From positions 55,706,401 through 55,770,400 of the forward strand of contig NC_087249.1 in assembly GCF_037042905.1 (NCBI RefSeq): a DNA stretch of 64,000 nt. The letters run 5' to 3'. The position numbers and the translations under genes were made by a program. Every line of letters starts with the position of its first letter. The stretch's first letter is position 1. The notes under the pieces are model-generated. The model had not been told where the DNA came from and did no database searches. It worked only from the letters and a program-made list of their open reading frames with translations. Below, one piece after another: positions 24,578 to 36,901 of this stretch. Origin of the DNA: Lytechinus pictus (lineage: Eukaryota > Echinodermata > Echinoidea > Temnopleuroida > Toxopneustidae).

Positions 24578-25331
24578 TGGTGGAGAACCGGCTTTAATAT
24601 ATAGTACTTCTTCAAGAGTCTATATATAACAAATTGCAGAGCAAAAAAAAAGCTTACGACTTTGCCAACCATCTACAAACTAAAACACGAACTGGGCAAA
24701 CTTCATACTTCACAAGTGGACAAATTGACTCTGTGCAGCCTCAACCTACAACAAAATTCGACGGATTCGACAGAACCGGTCCGAAAAAAAAATTGAACCA
24801 TACAGACGGATAGATCAGACCGACAGAACAGACGGATAGAGCAGACGGAAGATACATACGGTAGGATAAAGAGCATATACTACAAAAACAACGACTTGAA
24901 GCCTGAAAGGACAACGATTACCTGATTGCCATCGCTACGAGTGATTATCAACCTGACTCTTCTTTAACTGTATAAATGACTCTGACTCTTTCGCTGAATT
25001 GTGCAATTGTTTAATTAATTTTGGAGGATATATTTCAATACTCATTTCAATCCTCTGATAGGTAAGTGAAGCCATTTCTCTTATTGTTCCACTGGTGAAA
25101 GAGAGTGTGTGAGAGGTTGAATTTTCGGATTGTTTATTTGCCCAGCGAAAAGTAATTTTAATACGTTTTCTGTTTGTTTTGCCACATTGTGATTTACTAG
25201 TACTTTGACTGTCAGGATTACCGTTGATTAGTAGCTTATCAATACTTCATATTTTACGGTTCTATTCTAATAAACAAATTTGATTTTATCACTTATAATA
25301 ATTACCCTATAAAATTTTAACAACAATAATC
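24578..25331 (+). other. gypsy leader with primer-binding site
   Basis: The sequence right after the LTR starts TGGTGGAGAACCGGC. The initial TGG complements a tRNA CCA end, so this is the expected primer-binding site; I do not assign the tRNA. The remainder is an untranslated leader with short CAGACGGATAGA-type repeats near 24800-24850. Confidence 0.6.
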
Positions 25332-26230
25332 ATGACTTCAACCAACACCTCCCGACAAACCCTACGACAGACTGGCTTTCTCCCATCCCGTTTCTCGGGT
25401 GATAAACTTAATAGGGAGAACTCGACTGCGCACTTCTTGACTTTCGACGACTATCTAGAAGCGCATGACATTGACACTGCCGACCCAGAGCAATTCCAGA
25501 CAATACTCCGGACGTTTAGACGGACTTTACAAGGGCAGGCGCGACTTTGGATTGACGGACTTCAATTTAATACCTATAGCGACCTTAAGGATGGGTTCAT
25601 AAAACGATTTAGTCCCGCCAAATCGTCATATAGCCATGTGACGGACTTCAAAAATATGACCATGACAAATGAGGAGAGCGCAGAGGCGTACCTGCAAAGG
25701 TTGCGAACAACAGCAGCCTACATCGAATATGGGGAAACTCAGATTAGGCATAAGTTGTTGGATTCTTTACCGTCAGACTGCCGCGCGACCATACTAATGA
25801 CCGCCCCGACCTGACCTCAGAAGAAATAGCGGCGAAAGCCCAACTATTTTTAGACCTCAATCATAGACAGACTAAGCAGACCAAAGAGTTATCATTTTGT
25901 GCTCAAGAGGAAATCGATCAATTAAAGGAGCAGATATACTATTTAAACCTCAAAACAGACAGGGACAATGACAATAGGCCGAAATCCCCCACCCAACGAC
26001 CCCCGACCCCACGACAACTCAGTGCCAGTCGTAGTGCTAGTCGCAGCGTAAGCCGCGAAAGACGACGTGGCATCAGTCACGATAGACGAGACGACTGGTG
26101 CAATGACGTGCAAAACAGACGCTATCGATCAGACGGACGGACAAACCGACCACCAACACGCCCCAGACTTACATGCAACTACTGTTGCATCCCTGGCCAT
26201 ATCTGGCGAGAATGTCGAAAAAAGACTTAG
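25332..26230 (+). pseudogene. gag: gypsy gag: capsid domain and zinc knuckle, frameshifted
   Basis: The gene begins at ATG 25332. The first 160 codons give a retrotransposon Gag capsid-like domain with the ARLWIDGL and DLKDGFIKRF blocks and SAEAYLQRL. A frameshift near 25795-25812 ends that frame at TGA 25812-25814. The sense resumes in another frame (DLTSEEIAAKAQLFLDLNHR), then a Ser/Arg-rich stretch, then a nucleocapsid knuckle CNYCCIPGHIWREC (C-x2-C-x4-H-x4-C) at about 26171-26214, ending at TAG 26228-26230. An open Tyr/Gln/His-rich stretch follows in the same frame to about 26403 and may be a former gag tail. Gag packages element RNA into particles. This copy cannot make an intact protein. 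Confidence 0.8.
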
Positions 26231-26466
26231 GGACATGACAAACCCACCACCCCCCTCCCTGACTACCATGACTACTATGCCCCTGCATACGGTAGCTATG
26301 CCAACCATCAATACTACCCACAACACCAACAACATCCCCAATATCAACAACCCCACAAAAAAAAACAACCACAAACTCAACCACGCCCACAGGATTTTTA
26401 AGACGGGAGAGAGCCAATGGCGCTCATTGTTCTTTCTCCCCTACTAAGAATAGGCCTGACAATGAC

Positions 26467-28806
26467 ATGACATCTACTTATTTAGGGATTGAAGAAGTTG
26501 ACTTACAACTAACGGAACGCAACTTTACTAAGGGACGACTACCAGATAGGACAACTGCACTAATTTTTGTTGACAGTGGTGCATTCAAATCCATCATATC
26601 CGGACGACTTTTGAAATCCTCCCCCTATCTCTCTCAATTGACACCAACCAAAGTATCCCCAGTTAGATTCAAATTAGGCAACGGACAATTTCTGACATCA
26701 GACAAGTCATTAACATTTCGACTAGAAATTCAGGGACACAAATTTGAAATCACAGCACTAATCGACATCAATCTTGTAGGCGTAGACCTAATATTAGGCA
26801 CTAACACGCTCTCTGATTTGGATGGAACACTCCACTTCAGAAATAACAGGTTCAAAATCAAGTCAAAACACATTTCCTTCGCCCCACCAAATACAGTGAT
26901 AGTTTCCCCAGGTGAGTCGACATTCCTGACTTTGCAAGGCAAGACCCCACCCCACATTCGGAACCCCGATGTTGTATTAAAGTCTAATAAATATCTATCC
27001 CGCTATTGCCCCACGACAAGCATTATTTCCCTGCGTAGAGGACGAGCTCAAGTCCTCGTCACTAACTTGACTGACAGACCTGTAACTTTCTCTAAAGGTA
27101 GACCAATAGCTTTCCTAGACACTACAAGACTAATTAATGCCACCCAAGACCTCCCAACGGACTGCTTGAACATGACAATGAATTCGAATAACATTCTGTA
27201 CACTAGACAACATCATGATCATGATGACTCAGTCAATCAGAATAATCTTAGGAAATACCCTCATCTTGACCCTAATGACACCATTGCTTACATGACAGAA
27301 GATGAAATTATCCGTAAACAAATTGACCTTAATAGTAGCGTTTTCACTCCTCCCGAGCAGCAACAAATTAGAAACATACTAAAGGAAAACAGAGATGTTT
27401 TATCTTTGTATGGTGAAATTTCTAGCTGCCCTGACTTTGAAGTTGACATTGAACTGAATAATGATGACCCCTTCTTCATAAGACCATACTTCGCTACTGA
27501 AGATGGCAAGACTACCATTGAAAAGGAATTGAGCAAACTTGTCAAACTAGGAATACTAGAAATAGGCCACCAACCATACACCTCTCCAGTTCTTTTATCA
27601 AAGAAGAACACGTCTGAAAAGAGAGTTATTACAAACTTTAGATTCCTGAATTCACGTATCAAGAGAAGAAATCACCCTTTCCCACTATTTTCGGAAACTC
27701 TCAAAAGAATCGGCAATGCTACCACAAAAGTACTAAGTGTAATTGACCTGAAATCCGCATTTCATTGCATCCCCCTCTCAAAATCCGCTCAAAAGTACAC
27801 AGGCATAGCTTCCTATCATGGAGTAAAGCATTACTACTACAAACGACTAGCCCAAGGACTAAATGTATCCCCTGCCATTTTCCAGGCAAGAATTGATGAA
27901 ATATTGGCCACCATACCCAATTCTAGGAACATTTGTATGGCCCATCATGACGACATTATCCTTTTCAGCCCTGACAAAGAATCCCACAAGACCCATTTGA
28001 CCAGTGTATTAGAAGCCCTATCAAGTAATGGACTTAAAGTAAGCCCCCAAAAGTGTAAACTTTTTATGAATGAAGTAGAATAAATGGGACACAGAATCAT
28101 GATTACTCCTCAGGGAGAAGCATGTTTCAAACCGATGACAGATAGATGCAAAGCGATTGCAAATCTAGCTAGGCCCAAAACTCCAAGACAAGTCAGACGA
28201 TTTGTTGGAGCAGTTAATTATGTAGCAGGATTTTTCCCCAATACCCAGACCATCCTAAAGCCCCTTCATCAACTTACTAGAAAGAAGAATAAATTCCATT
28301 GGACCGATGAACACGAGAATGCCTTTAATAAGATTAAACAACTAATGACTAATCCACCCATCTTACACATGCCCCAATCAACCGGTCGATTTTCGCTTTA
28401 CAGTGATACATCTCGTACTGCGACAGGTTCATACCTAACCCAGGTTATAAACGGAAAAGAACAGATAATCGGATATTATTCTAAAGTACTCCCAGACGCA
28501 TGTAAACGTTACAGCGTGACAGAATTGGAATCGTTTGGATTGTTGGTCAACGTCACAGCCTTCAAGCATTTGCTAAAAGGATGTGAATTTGATGCATTCG
28601 TTGACCACAGTTCAATAGTTCAAATTCTCAAATCCAAGGAAGCCCCATGTACAAACAGATTAGAGAAATTGATCCTGAAATTATCACAATACTCATTCAA
28701 GATAGGATATAAGAAAGGTACTGATTTAGTATTGGCAGACTTTCTTACTAGAGCACCAACCACTGGCGAGTCAGAAATAGATAGAGTAATCCCAATTGCT
28801 TATTGA
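26467..28806 (+). pseudogene. pol: gypsy pol: protease, RT, RNase H with in-frame stop
   Basis: An open frame from ATG 26467 codes an aspartic protease with the VDSGAFKSII active site (DSG rather than the commoner DTG/DSG variants; residues about 36-46). RT follows, with VIDLKSAFHCIPLS (first catalytic Asp) and RLAQGLNVSPAIFQ. The catalytic box reads MAHHDDIILFS, so the usual aromatic residue of YxDD is His. TAA at 28081-28083 interrupts the frame, which then continues in phase from 28084. The second part has the RT thumb (RRFVGAVNYVAGFFPN) and RNase H with YSDTS, TELESFGLL and VDHSSI acidic positions, to TGA... downstream of 28803. Only one in-frame stop separates the halves, so this is recent damage or a sequence error. 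It reverse-transcribes and matures the element in intact copies. Confidence 0.85.
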
Positions 28807-29329
28807 TTGTTTGATGAGACCGATTTGATTGACATGAACACCTTAAACCCAGCCCAACAAACCGATCGTGTAGTTACTTGATCCTATGCAAATGGATATC
28901 CCCATTCCTGAAATATATCCAAAGAAACCTGATAAGTGTGAACGAACCCCTCCAAATGCCAATCTCCCTACACAAAAGCGAGCCGACAAACCAAACCAAA
29001 ACAAATCCCCATCTCTACAACCTAGACCTTCTCATTCACAATCCACTCACAGACCCCCAAGACAGGACACACCTCCTGCACGCCCATAACACGATAACCA
29101 TCCTTCCCATTCACAGAATCATGACCAGACTTGTCCTCATCCCTGACACACCCCACCTGTTCCCAACACAGAGCCAAGACTTGTTGACAGATGTAACGAC
29201 ACAGTTAAAGACCATTATCGCGAAGTACCTAGTGAACTCTTTACCCCCTCGAGACCACTGACATCAGAGGTAAACAACATTAAGGCCAAACACATTCCAA
29301 AGCAGCAAGAACTAGACAAGATCACTGAG
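28807..29329 (+). other. gypsy pol linker between RNase H and integrase
   Basis: Polar, Pro/His/Gln-rich sequence open in shifting frames, with no domain. A stretch just before 29330 (29262-29329) is continuous in sense with the integrase frame below, so the true integrase region starts upstream of its first ATG. Confidence 0.55.
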
Positions 29330-30660
29330 TTGATAAAGATAAAAATAATTTGGGACTACAATCTACCTGTTGATTTGAGAAAACTGAAAACAGAACAAGA
29401 AACCTCACCATTTTCCAAATCTGCCTATGACTATCTTGCCCATGACATATTACCAAGTGATAAGAAAGCAGCAAAAACAGTCAAATTAAAGGCAGAAGAG
29501 TACATCATTTGTGATGGTGTACTATTCAGACTTTTCTTTACGAAAGAAGATGACTTCAGACTGCAACTTGCTATACCTGAGACTTTGACTGACACTATCA
29601 TATCTCAATACCATGACAACCTGCTTAGTAATCACCAAGGGACCCAACGTTCATATTTGACAATAAGGCGCAATTTCTTTATGCCAAATATGTTTGAACG
29701 AATTAACAATTACGTTAAAGCATGCCTACGTTGCCAACAATTCCGTGGCAAGCCTGACAAGACTAGACCATTTCATACTAGGGTACCGGACTCGTACAGA
29801 CCATTTGACCGCATTAGTCTTGACTTTAAAACAATGCCGACCTCATGTACCGGATTTAGACATTTGATGGTTATCTGCGACGAAATTACAAGGTTTGTAA
29901 TTTGCGCGCCTCTAAAATCGCTTGATGCTGAGACAATTTGCGAGGCACTCATCCAAAAGGTCATTTGCATTTTTGGACCACCATCATGTCTTGTCACTGA
30001 TGCAGCGGCTTCCCTTACAGGTAAGCTACTTACTGCATTATGTGCAACTTTGAACATTGACCGCAAGGTGATTAGTGTAGAAAATCATGGGAGTCTACAC
30101 ACGGAGATACATATTCAGACCCTTTCAAACTTTCTAAAAGTTAACCTCAATCAATTTGGCACAGATTGGGTGAGATTCATTTCTACAACATGTTATGCAT
30201 ACAACTCTTTCTCTTCCCCTCATCTTGGAAACCACTTCCTAATCTTTCCAATCTATCTTTCAACCCAATGTCTGGTCTTTTTTTTATCTTGATGAGTATG
30301 CAGAGCATCTCAAAAAGAAATTTGACCAATTGTCCAACACAATGCTGTCATTACAGAGAAAACAGCAAGAGATACAAAATACAAAGATCTCAAACAAGTT
30401 GGATAAGACCTCAATCTACTTCACTGGTCAGCTTGTTTATCTTTACAAGCCGACATCATCTTCTTTGACTGCAAATTCAAAGAAAATTGCAGCAGAATGG
30501 GTAGGACCTTTAGTAATTCATGACGTAATTGATAGAACCCATTACATTCTTGCCACAATAAAAAGAGAAATCCTCCGGGACATCTTCAATTACAACAGAC
30601 TCAAACTCTGCTTCATGAGAGCTTCCAATAATACGAACAATATCACACACATTCAGAAAC
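29330..30660 (+). pseudogene. gypsy integrase, frameshifted near its end
   Basis: An open frame from about 29263 through ATG 29330 codes the HHCC zinc domain (H...NHQGTQRSYL...CLRCQQF, about 29611-29745). The catalytic core follows, with Asp in SLDFKT (about 29815), Asp in VTDAAAS (about 29996) and Glu in LHTEIHIQTLSNFL (about 30100), a D-x34-E spacing close to the usual D-x35-E. A frameshift near 30230 ends this frame at 30292. The C-terminal part resumes in another frame (30330-30660) with QLVYLYKPTS and AEWVGPLVIHDVIDRTHYIL, a GPY/F-like module. A MITE interrupts the frame at 30663/30664. Integrase joins element DNA to the genome. Confidence 0.8.
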
Positions 30661-31066
30661 TGATACCCCTTTCATAAACCCAATAAAACCTATCCTCCAA
30701 TTAGCCGCCTAAGAGTAATGCGGATAATTCAATAAAAATTGCGTTCACAAACTCCGAAAATTATCCGCATTATTTTTACGAGCGCCCGTCCTGAAAAAGG
30801 CGGATAATCGTCATGACAACTGGACACGCCCCCTCCGATGCGGTTGTGTTGGAAAAGGGTGACCTTGTGACCGCACCATGGCAATTATCCGCATTATTTG
30901 GAAATACGTTCATAATCTCGAAATCTTGTCCCGATGCCGCTATTATGCGGATAATAGCAGCATCAGAATAATGCGGATAACTCTTGTCCTCCTCTGATTT
31001 TACGACCAAATTATGCTGCTATTAGCCGCATAATTGGGTTTTATTGGGTTTATGAAAGGGGTATGA
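30661..31066. mobile_element. 400-bp MITE inside the gypsy element
   Basis: The element occupies 30664-31063. It starts TACCCCTTTCATAAACCC and ends with the exact reverse complement, with the match extending to about 27 bp (through AATAAAACC). TGA stands on both sides (30661-30663, 31064-31066), a 3-bp target duplication; a TA duplication can also be read. The interior repeats ATTATCCGCATTA/TAATGCGGATAA in both orientations. No coding sequence. It lies just behind the integrase and cuts that frame. Confidence 0.8.
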
Positions 31067-32289
31067 GAGGCATTAGGAATAAATACTACTGACAAGGAAC
31101 AAGGGTGCATAAACACAATAAAGTTCATCGATGAAAATGATGAAAAATTGCCCGAATTCCATGTTACACCAGTAGAATGTTCCCAGATGACTAACTCAGT
31201 TGATACATCAGACTATTTGCATGCCATGACAGAAAATAATGGATTAGCTTCACCCATCCCTCTAACAAAACCAGAACTAGATAGGCAACTTGACCTCCTT
31301 ATGACTTCCCCCAATAATGGACACATGAAAATACACAGAGGACGATTCAAGGACGGACAACTACAGATCCTGAAGTCATATGATAAAGTATGTGACGATA
31401 AACCCACATAAATTAGGTTTTGGTGGAACATTGGAATGTACGAAGACACTGAGACATTGATCAGACAGATACTTGCTAGTATAATTGTTCCTGTGACAGG
31501 TACTCCACAGAGATTTTTCAGACAATTGTATTTGATGTGAATAGTAATTGCTTAAAGTTTAATGTTGTATGTGATTGCATAATATTGTTGACAATGTGTT
31601 TAATTTAGTTTAGTATAGTATACATATTTTATTGAAGAAATATTCATCATCGCAAGGTTTATTACCAAGATAAGTTTGAATTTATACTTGTCATAATGAT
31701 GATATCTATCAAGTTTGAAAGAACTTGTTTTTTTTGTTCTTTATAACATGAGTATGGAAATATATTCCCCAACATGATAGGAGGGATAGTAATAATTGAG
31801 TTCTATGTTGATTGCTTCATTTGAAGTACATATTAGGCCTTCCTAACATAGAGAAACTGTCATTTCTAGAGCTCACCTGTTAACTTTCCGCTTAATATCA
31901 TGTTGATCAGATGCTAAGATTTATATAGCATACATTTTTTATTGATATTACTGTTATTACTTGAACTAGTTTAGTGTTTCAGTGATTTCAGAGTGCATAA
32001 GTCTGCACGAGTTAATGTATATAGTATCGATATTGATTGATTCTTTGTTTTATAAATTTTGTGAATGTATTCAATGTGTTATATCTATTAGTTGAAGTTA
32101 GTTAAGATGTAGAATAAGTTTAATCCTCGTAGTGTAAATAATGAGTATATGAGAGCGAGAGAGAAAGTACAGTGGACAATCGAGATACACTATTCTGGTT
32201 TCACTCAATTTTCAAAATGACCTTTGTAATCTATTTATATACATTTTTCCCAAATGAGGAGAGGAGCCTTATTTTACAAAGAATGGGGA
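31064..32289 (+). other. gypsy 3' internal region
   Basis: An 87-codon frame (31148-31411) follows the MITE and is polar, with no recognisable domain; it may be a remnant of the pol tail. Beyond about 31540 the DNA is AT-rich and non-coding. The bases just before the 3' LTR (32278-32289, AAAGAATGGGGA) are the likely polypurine tract for plus-strand priming. Confidence 0.5.
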
Positions 32290-32371
32290 TGTTATGTAGT
32301 ATGTATTTAACTTCCTGTTATCCTTTCAGTCATTCACCTTCACTTGTTTACAAACTCCCCCAATGTCATCT
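32290..32371 (+). repeat. 3' LTR, 5' piece
   Basis: 82 bp matching the first part of the 5' LTR (TGTTATGTAG to CAATGTCATCT). The remainder continues at 36902 after a LINE insertion. Confidence 0.9.
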
Positions 32372-32548
32372 TGAGGGCGCTGTTATGCTGAAGCCCACGC
32401 CTACAATTTTATCTTTGGTCTTCATTTATTTGTCCTAAAATTCTACTTTTTTATTCTATGATTTACCATAATGGTTGTATCATGTGTGTGAAGTCGACTC
32501 TAGTCGCGGATTTGGTGACTGTTTTGGATTGATATTGATAACGACGAC

Positions 32549-35500
32549 ATGCATTTTCAAGGTAACTTCTACGTATATTTTCTGGCATACCTAGCAGCCA
32601 TAGGCTTACTGATTCTCAACATGGATTTGGCCTACCAAGACGGCGGTTCAAACGTTCAGATAACCCATCTATCTCCGGGTTCTACACGTGAACATTTTGA
32701 ATATCCCGCCATTGATGATAATAGGACCAGTCAACCGAGACTTCTACGTAAACAAGCAAAGGATCGGTTGTCTGAGGATACGTGGAACACGATAAATGAG
32801 TTAGGAATTCGTAGGCGTCATCGCGGACGCCGTGCTGGAACTCATATAGTGAAGAGAATGTCAACGATCATTACCCAACGCTTGGATAAGGATAATGATA
32901 TGCCCCATTTTGGACCCAATTTTGCGAATCTGAAAAGGATTAAACCTGTGAATAAACGAAGAGCAGGCGTAAGTACTTACAACTTCCCTTCCTGTTTGCT
33001 TACAAACACTCGTTCTTTAAATAACAAGTTCGATGAATTCTTTGAAATGATCATTGAGTCTGATGTTGACCTTGCCGGAGTAACTGAAACATGGTTCAAA
33101 AATAATATGCCTGATGATTCTGTCACCATTCTGAATTATGACCTGTTTCTTTGATCCAGAAATAACCAACGGGGTGGAGGGGTCGCCTTGTATGTGAAAG
33201 AGTCCCTCTGTCCGAAAGTTCTAAGAGATGTTGATGTACCTGATGACTTAGAAATAATATGGATTCGAATTCAACCCAAAAGGCTTCCCAGGGCAGTTTC
33301 TTCCATCGTTGTTGCCGTCCTTTATTACCCTCCTGGTTGTAATACATCTGACAAACTTATTGATCACATTTATCAAGTGATTGATACAATGTCTTCACGA
33401 TACCCCGATGTGGGTTTCATAGTAATGGGGGACATGAATGATCTCGACATCTCATCTCTCATCCTAGACCCTAGATTCGTGCAGTGTGTGAATGAACCGA
33501 CACGGGGCTTAAAGACACTTGACAAAATTATCACAAATATCAGCACTTATTATCAGTTGCCGACTGTAGCATCCCCCATAGGAGCGAGTGACCACTGTGT
33601 TGTGAAATGGTCCCCTTTGAGAGTGATCACCAGGAAAAACGGTAATATCACCCAAAGTCGTACCACTAGGCCGATGAAAGAGAGTGACATTCGCGAATTT
33701 GGGATGGAGATCCTCAACTGTGACTGGTCACCAGTCTTATCTGCTGTACATGTGAATGACAAATGCAATGCGTTCTACTCTATCCTAAATCCTTTGATTG
33801 AGACTTATTTCCCAACACAAACTGTCAAGCTGCACAACCAGGATAAACCCTGGATAACGCCTTCTATAAAGTCATTGATTCAACAACGGCAGGCGGCTTT
33901 TGCTTCGGGAGAGATGTGCGAATGGCGTCGCTTGAGGAATCGCATTATCCGTGAAATCAAACATGCAAAATATGACTTCTACAACAATCGTGTTAGGAAG
34001 TTGAAGAGCTCCAACCCAGCGTCCTGGTATAAACAAATCAGGGCAATGACGTCAGGCCGGAATGCATCACCACTTCTTCACATTGAAGGGATTTCCTTTA
34101 CGGACTTCGAGGCAGTTGCCAATAACATCAACAACTTCTTTGTGAACATCGCTAGTGATATTCCGAGATTGGACACGTCTAGTCTGCCGTCATTCTTACC
34201 TGCTGATCGACCACTTCCACTGATCCAGCCATGGGAAGTTTATCGAGAGTTAAAAGCTATTAATCAAAGAAAAGCTCCAGGGCCGGATGGCATCTCGGCT
34301 AGACTTGTCAAAGAATTCGCCTATGAGCTTAGTTGCCCTCTAACTGATATATTGAATGCTTCGTTCAGCCAGTCATTAGTACCAGAATGCTGGAAGAAAG
34401 CCCATGTAGTTCCTTTGCCGAAAACATTTTAACCATCTGTGAATGATCTAAGACCAGTTTCCTTGACAGATCATTTTGCCAAGGTGGCTGAGAAATTCAT
34501 AGCCAAATGGACTCTTTCCGATATGGAGAAATTCATTGATCCTGCACAATTCGGCAACACGAAGGGAATCTCAACCTCGCACTACTTGATCGATTTACTT
34601 CAGATGATCCACAGTAACGCAGAAAAGTCGAAAATGATTACCACGATTGTTACAACTGATTTTAGCAAAGCGTTCGACAGGATTAACCACAACATAGCCA
34701 TTGCCAAGTTGCTTCAAATGAACGTCCGCCCGTGCGCTATCGCGTGGATAGCGGACTTTCTTAACAACAGGCAACAGAGCGAAAAGTATCGCACATCTTT
34801 CTCTGATTGGCTAGAAGTTTCTGCAGGTGCTCCACAAGGGACAAGACTTGGCCCCATTGTTTTCCTTGCAATAATCAACGATGCGTGCAACAGTCCTAAT
34901 CCCCCATCCTACTGGAAGTATGTAGATGACCTCACATTGTTGGAGAGTAGAAAATCGTCCGCTCCATCTAATATCCAATCAAGTGTGACCGAGTTAGAAC
35001 AATGGACTCATAATAATAATATGAAACTGAATCCCAAGAAATGTTCAAGTATGACAGTAACGTTCATGCGTAACCCTCCTCTGCCAATCATTTTATTAAT
35101 TGAGGGTCAAGAAATTACTCAAACAGATTGTATAAAGTTACTAGGGGTTAATATACAGAGTGATCTTAAATGGTCTTCACATGTAAATGAAATGGTAAAG
35201 AAGGCAAACGTGAGACTGCACATGCTGCGAAATCTAATCAGGTTTCGACTGCCAATTGACCATTTGGTTAAAATCTATGTTTCTTACATTCGACCGGTGC
35301 TCGAATATTGCGCTCCCGTGTGGAGCTCGGGCTTAACTTCTACCCACGTTGTTCAAATTGAACGTATTCAGAAGCGCACGTGTCGCATGATTCTAGGATT
35401 TCAGTACACTTCCTACGAGAATGCTCTCCAGCGGTGCCGTTTGCCCACTCTGAGTCACCGCAGGGAATGCCTCTGTCTCAGCTTCGCGCAGAGACTCTTG

Positions 35501-35668
35501 GGTCCTAGCGCGAGGTCCAGACATTGGCTTCCCCAAACACGCGGTGAATCACACTCTAAGAATCTCAGAAACAATAACAAATTCACCGAAGTGCAATGTA
35601 AAACTGTTAGGCATAGAAATAGTCCTTTGCCATATCTAATCCGACTATTGAATGCTCACTGTAATTAA
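32549..35668 (+). pseudogene. LINE ORF2: endonuclease and reverse transcriptase
   Basis: One reading frame runs from ATG 32549 to TAA 35668, broken only by TGA at 33152-33154 and TAA at 34430-34432. The N-terminal ~130 residues are a basic region preceded by a hydrophobic stretch. Then an AP-type endonuclease (LLTNTRSLNNKFDEF, TETWF, RGGGVALYV, VMGDMND, SDHCVV). Then a linker (KPWITPSIKSLIQQR). Then RT with KAPGPDGISARLVKEF, RPVSLTDHFAKVAEKF, TTDFSKAFDRINH (catalytic Asp), GAPQGTRLGPIVF and YVDD at 34919-34930, ending with the WSSGLTSTHVVQIERIQKR block. All catalytic motifs look intact, so only the two nonsense codons disable it. The family nicks target DNA and primes reverse transcription there. 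No separate ORF1 is evident. Confidence 0.85.
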
Positions 35669-35984
35669 TATATTTTCAACCACATGTAGTGAATCAGCTT
35701 GCAGTGCATGCGTCTTTCTAATTCTCTCATCCTTTTTACGTTTGCATTCCTTTATTCTTTTTTTTTTTATTTTTTATATCCACTTAATAAGTTTCCATCT
35801 TCTCTCTTAAATCGGTTTACATTTCTGTCTGTTCTTCGTTTTTTTTTCTTTCTTTTGGTTTCCTATTTCATTCTTTTCTTTCCCTCTCTTTTTCCAGTTT
35901 TCATTAACTTAATTCTTTTAATAATTACTAATGTATTTTTTTCTACTCTCTTTTTTTTTTTCGTTTCTCTCTCTCCTCCATTTA

Positions 35985-36055
35985 CTCATCTCTTTCTTTC
36001 TTTCTTTCTTTTTCTTTCTTTCTATCTCTCTTTCATTCTTTCCTTCTTAAGCTCC

Positions 36056-36122
<67 letters not shown>

Positions 36123-36126
36123 TCCT
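35985..36126 (+). repeat. TTTC microsatellite in LINE 3' region
   Basis: Nearly pure CTTT/TTTC tetranucleotide runs, longest at 36056-36124. They create low-complexity open frames on both strands that are not genes. Confidence 0.9.
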
Positions 36127-36839
36127 TTCTCTCTCTTCCTAGCTCCATTTCTTTCTTTACCCTTCTCTTCTTCTATATGACGCATTGCTAAGAATTCATA
36201 TGTTAAGACTGTTTTACGTGCTGTTGTCTTGCCCTTGGTTACAGGATCCATTTCACAGGCCTCTGCAGCTGTACATTAGGTTCATTTACATGACTGGAGT
36301 TACGTTGTTTTGTAAATTCTCAAATTTTATATAGGAAGTGCAATCAATTAATAACGTATCCATCTGTTGTACACTCGCAATCTCTCTTTATGACAATCTG
36401 TCTTTTTTTTTACTATCTCAATTCACCTCGTTGCTTTCTCCTTCCTCTCTCCCTCTTTCCCTTCATTTCTCTCTCTTTGATTTTCGCTCAATTTCCCTCT
36501 CTTTCTAATTCCTATTGTAATTCTCTCTGTCCTTTGCTTTGAGTAAACAACTTAAGATGATGAACCATATTTCATTATAACATTTTTAATCAGGTTATTA
36601 CGGGAAAGAAAAAAACGAGTCTTGCCATTCAGATGTGAATTTTTAATTAATCTGTACGATTTTTTTTTTTACAACATTTTACAACAAATGCATGTACTAT
36701 CAGTATCAATTTATTATTTAATTTAACTTATATCGTGATATAAGTGTATTTAAGATGTAGAATTTGTGTAAATTCAGTTGTTCTTTGTTTGATATTGATT
36801 GTATTTTTTATGTAAATGATTGTAAAGGGTAATGCAATT

Positions 36840-36901
36840 CGGCTTTTCAGCCGCTATAGACACCCTTGTTGAATTAAACCGTTTTAAATAAATAAATAAA
36901 A
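36840..36901 (+). promoter_or_regulatory. LINE 3'-end hairpin and AAAT tail
   Basis: CGGCT TTTC AGCCG (36840-36853) forms a perfect 5-bp stem with a 4-base loop, about 30 bp before the terminal AAAT repeats (36884-36900). In CR1/L2-type LINEs a 3' stem-loop serves as the recognition site for the element's own RT. That role here is inference from position. Confidence 0.5.

Larger units (their letters stand above)
32372..36901 (+). mobile_element. LINE (CR1/Jockey-like) inserted in the 3' LTR
   Basis: About 4.5 kb between the two halves of the LTR: 5' region from 32372 (TGAGGGCGCTGTTATG), one long ORF2 broken by two stops, a 3' untranslated region with a TTTC microsatellite, a hairpin, and a tail of AAAT repeats ending at about 36900. 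LTR sequence resumes at 36902 without a visible target duplication (two bases at most). The presence of a 5' untranslated region and an apurinic-type endonuclease suggests a full-length or nearly full-length copy. Clade assignment (CR1, L2 or Jockey group) is from gestalt only. Confidence 0.85.

Noticed and set aside
26067..26447. Thr/His/Asn-rich 126-codon frame overlapping gag end
   Set aside because: The gag sense frame (with the zinc knuckle) is another frame at this place; this one is its shadow.
31148..31411. Possible envelope-like third gene of the gypsy element
   Set aside because: Only 87 codons, polar, with no signal peptide or membrane segment; at most a remnant of the pol tail.
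35699..36142. 147-codon Phe/Ser/Leu-rich frame with apparent membrane segments
   Set aside because: It lies in a pyrimidine-rich LINE 3' region and a TTTC microsatellite; composition alone explains it.
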